Assembly: GCF_019924045.1 (NCBI RefSeq)
Contig: NZ_JAHXBN010000049.1
Coordinates: 1-35,263 of the forward strand
From: Dyadobacter fermentans
GTDB taxonomy: Bacteria > Bacteroidota > Bacteroidia > Cytophagales > Spirosomataceae
Direction of reading: 5' to 3'
DNA length: 35,263 nt
The translations under genes and the position numbers were made by a program. Position 1 is the first letter of the stretch; each line of letters opens with the position of its first letter. Below are positions 33,771 to 35,263 of the stretch, piece after piece. The notes under the pieces are model-generated. The model saw only the letters and a program-made list of their open reading frames with translations. It had not been told where the DNA came from and made no database searches.

Positions 33771-33897
33771 GGCCGACGGTTGGCTACTTGCTTTTTAGTG
33801 AGTAGTCAAATGTCAGCCCCCTTATCCGCAAAACTTTTTAAATATTATTGGATAAGTTATGTTTTTAGAGGGTTTGGGATTGAAAGTTCTGGTTTTT

Positions 33898-34520
33898 GTG
33901 CAAATGGAAGGAAGAGAGGATGGGGGAAGGGAGGAAAGGGAGGATGGAGGAAAGGGAGGATGGGGGATTGGAGATGGAAGATGAGAAGGAAAAAACGGAA
34001 GAAATAGGGCTTATAATTATCACCCGGTGGGCCCCGGAGGGGCGTCCTGTTTATAGAAAAAATGAAACGGACTTACTCCGGAGGAGTATCGAAGCGGAAG
34101 GGAGGCTCCTCCGGGGCCCGGAAATTCGGGAAATGGCTTTTGCTACAAACAGGTCGCCGCGCTGCGGCGAAATAGCACAACGGCCGACCTTCGCGCTCCT
34201 TCGTAAGGATCAAATCGCGTAGCGATGTAATATTGGTAGTAGACATGAACACCCTAAATGTTCCGGGATCCCGTTAGGGATGTAACGACCGTGATAGCCT
34301 TGGCGCTTTGCGATGTGTGGTTGTTACATGCCCAAGGGCATTTTTTTGAAAGCTTTTCTCCTGATGATCTTACTACCAATATGACATGCCTGACGGCATT
34401 CTATTAAGACCGAAAGGAATGTTTCTGTCCGATCGTTAATGCATAGTCGCTTTGCATTGCCCGCCAACCGGAGGCCTGCAAATAATATATGCAAATCCAG
34501 AGATTTGCACCAGCGCAATG
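33898..34520. repeat. Composite non-coding module, copy 1 of a ~630-bp tandem duplication
   Basis: The module begins with a purine-only minisatellite (33903-33990; words like GGAAAGGGAGGAT). A series of inverted repeats follows: CCGGAGGAG/CTCCTCCGG at 34078-34114, CGCCGC/GCGGCG near 34152, ATCGC/GCGAT at 34214-34226, ATCCC/GGGAT at 34268-34281, ATGCC/GGCAT at 34328-34341 with T6 after it, ATGCC/GGCAT at 34386-34399, and GCAAATC/GATTTGC at 34491-34508. Reading frames inside it are low-complexity or broken and I call no gene. The same order repeats in copy 2 about 630 bases on. Confidence 0.85.
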
Positions 34521-35155
34521 GCAGATGGAGGAAAGGGAAGATGGAAGAAAGGGAGGATGGGGGAAAGGGAAGATGGAGGGAAGGGAAGATGGAGGATTGG
34601 AGATGGAAGATGAGAAGGAAAAAACGGAAGAAATAGGGCTTGTAATTTTCACCCGGTGGGCCCCGGAGGGGCATCCTGTTTATAGAAAAAATGAAACGGC
34701 CTTACTCCGGAAGAGTATCGAGGCGGAAAGGAGGCTCCTCCGGAGCCCGGAAATTCGGGAAATGGCTTTTGCTACAAACAGGCCGCCGCGCTGCGGCGAA
34801 ATAGCACAACGGCCGATCTTCGCGCTCCTTCCCAAGTGCAAGGATCAAATCGCGTAGCGATGTAATATTGGTAGTAGATACGAACACCCTAAATGTTCCG
34901 GAATCCCGTTAGGGATGTAACGACTGGGATAGCGTTGGTGCTTTGCAATGTGTGGTTGTTACATGCCCAAGGGCATTTTTGAAAGGTTGTCTCCTGATGA
35001 TTTTACTACCAATATGACATGCCTGACGGCATTCTATTAGACCGAAAGGAATGTTTCTGTCCGATCCTTAATGCATAGTCGCCTTGCATTACCCGCCAGT
35101 CGGAGGCCTGCAAATAGTATGCAAATCGAGAGATTTGCACCGGCGCAATGGCAGG
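34521..35155. repeat. Composite non-coding module, copy 2 of a ~630-bp tandem duplication
   Basis: Same order of parts as copy 1: the purine minisatellite at 34528-34620, then the hairpins at 34849-34861, 34903-34916, 34963-34976, 35019-35032 and 35121-35138. The copies are nearly identical in the middle (for example the stretch around 34610-34840) and differ by scattered substitutions and short indels. One example is GCAAATC with loop CAGA in copy 1 and loop GAGA in copy 2, with the stem kept. The left stem arm CCGGAGGAG of copy 1 reads CCGGAAGAG here. No gene is called. Confidence 0.85.
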
Positions 35156-35161
35156 ATGTCT

Positions 35162-35181
35162 TGTCCTGAAAAAAGTGGACA
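35162..35181. mobile_element. Probable terminal inverted repeat of an insertion sequence
   Basis: TGTCCTGAAAAAAGTGGACA starts with TG and resembles the ends of IS3-family elements. Its outer and inner five bases are complementary (TGTCC/GGACA). It lies about 38 bases beyond the stop of a transposase-like fragment at 35219, the expected layout for the right end of an element that continues past the window. Confidence 0.55.
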
Positions 35182-35218
35182 GATTATTACTAGATTCTTT
35201 CTTTCCTTCCTTCCCCTT

Positions 35219-35263
35219 TCAGGCTACACTGAGCTTGTGCATGTCAGAAGGCGTTTTCAAGTT
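35219..35263 (-). CDS. Partial: C-terminal end of a probable IS3-family transposase (OrfB)
   Basis: The last 45 bases of the window read on the minus strand as NLKTPSDMHKLSVA and a TGA stop. The phrase (L)KTPSxxH is typical of the very end of IS3-family OrfB integrase-core proteins, which usually finish with a line like RPHxSLxxKTPxxVH. The start is outside the window. With only 14 residues the call rests mostly on this motif and on the inverted-repeat-like sequence just downstream. Confidence 0.5.
   Translation of the reverse strand, partial: NLKTPSDMHKLSVA

Noticed and set aside
34404..34857. Open frames through the purine-rich tract, both strands
   Set aside because: Low-complexity translations from repeats, duplicated with the module and without domain features.

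Overview
The window looks like the chromosome of a moderately GC-rich member of the Bacteroidota, most likely a Cytophagales bacterium of the Dyadobacter/Spirosoma kind. The reasons are a SusC/SusD pair with an N-terminal STN domain on SusC, a FecR anti-sigma protein with a C-terminal STN-like domain, Reg_prop/Y_Y_Y sensor architecture, TAnnTTTG promoter elements and few Shine-Dalgarno sequences. The genus is inference.

Left part (1-9439): a 10-bp-phased minisatellite that flips orientation runs up to the stop codon of a GH106-type alpha-L-rhamnosidase (minus). Next come a small toxin-antitoxin-like pair (plus), a TonB-dependent receptor with its own terminator (minus), a thioredoxin-like/DoxX-like pair (minus) and a cytoplasmic GH43 enzyme (plus).

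Middle (9440-19126): an intergenic cluster of small hairpins, a secreted sulfatase (plus), a second hairpin cluster, and an SDR oxidoreductase/AraC regulator operon (minus). A secreted GH43-like protein (plus) is followed by a membrane-anchored Asp/Ser-rich acidic protein and a 59-residue very basic protein. Then come a Bcr/CflA-like MFS exporter (minus), a small secreted protein (plus), and a two-gene minus operon of a DKNYY protein and a membrane ankyrin-repeat protein.

Right part (19411-33770): a LytS-type histidine kinase with periplasmic propeller and its LytTR response regulator form a plus-strand operon. A small membrane protein follows. Convergent to these lies a polysaccharide utilisation locus on the minus strand, in the order FecR, SusC, SusD, GH28 pectinase, GH43. 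SusC/SusD would import oligosaccharides, GH28 would cut polygalacturonan or rhamnogalacturonan, and GH43 would remove arabinose or xylose side chains. The rhamnosidase at the left end fits the same pectin theme. An intercistronic 10-bp hairpin separates susD from the enzyme genes. No sigma-factor gene precedes fecR.

Right edge (33771-35263): about 1.5 kb without host genes. It holds two tandem copies of a roughly 630-bp module made of a purine-rich minisatellite and many hairpins. An insertion-sequence end follows, with the last codons of what looks like an IS3-family transposase.

The least conventional content is in the non-coding DNA. The hairpin family at 9455-9720 recurs at 34214-34400 and 34849-35032 with different but complementary stem arms, so structure is kept while sequence changes. 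I saw no rRNA, tRNA or CRISPR array.
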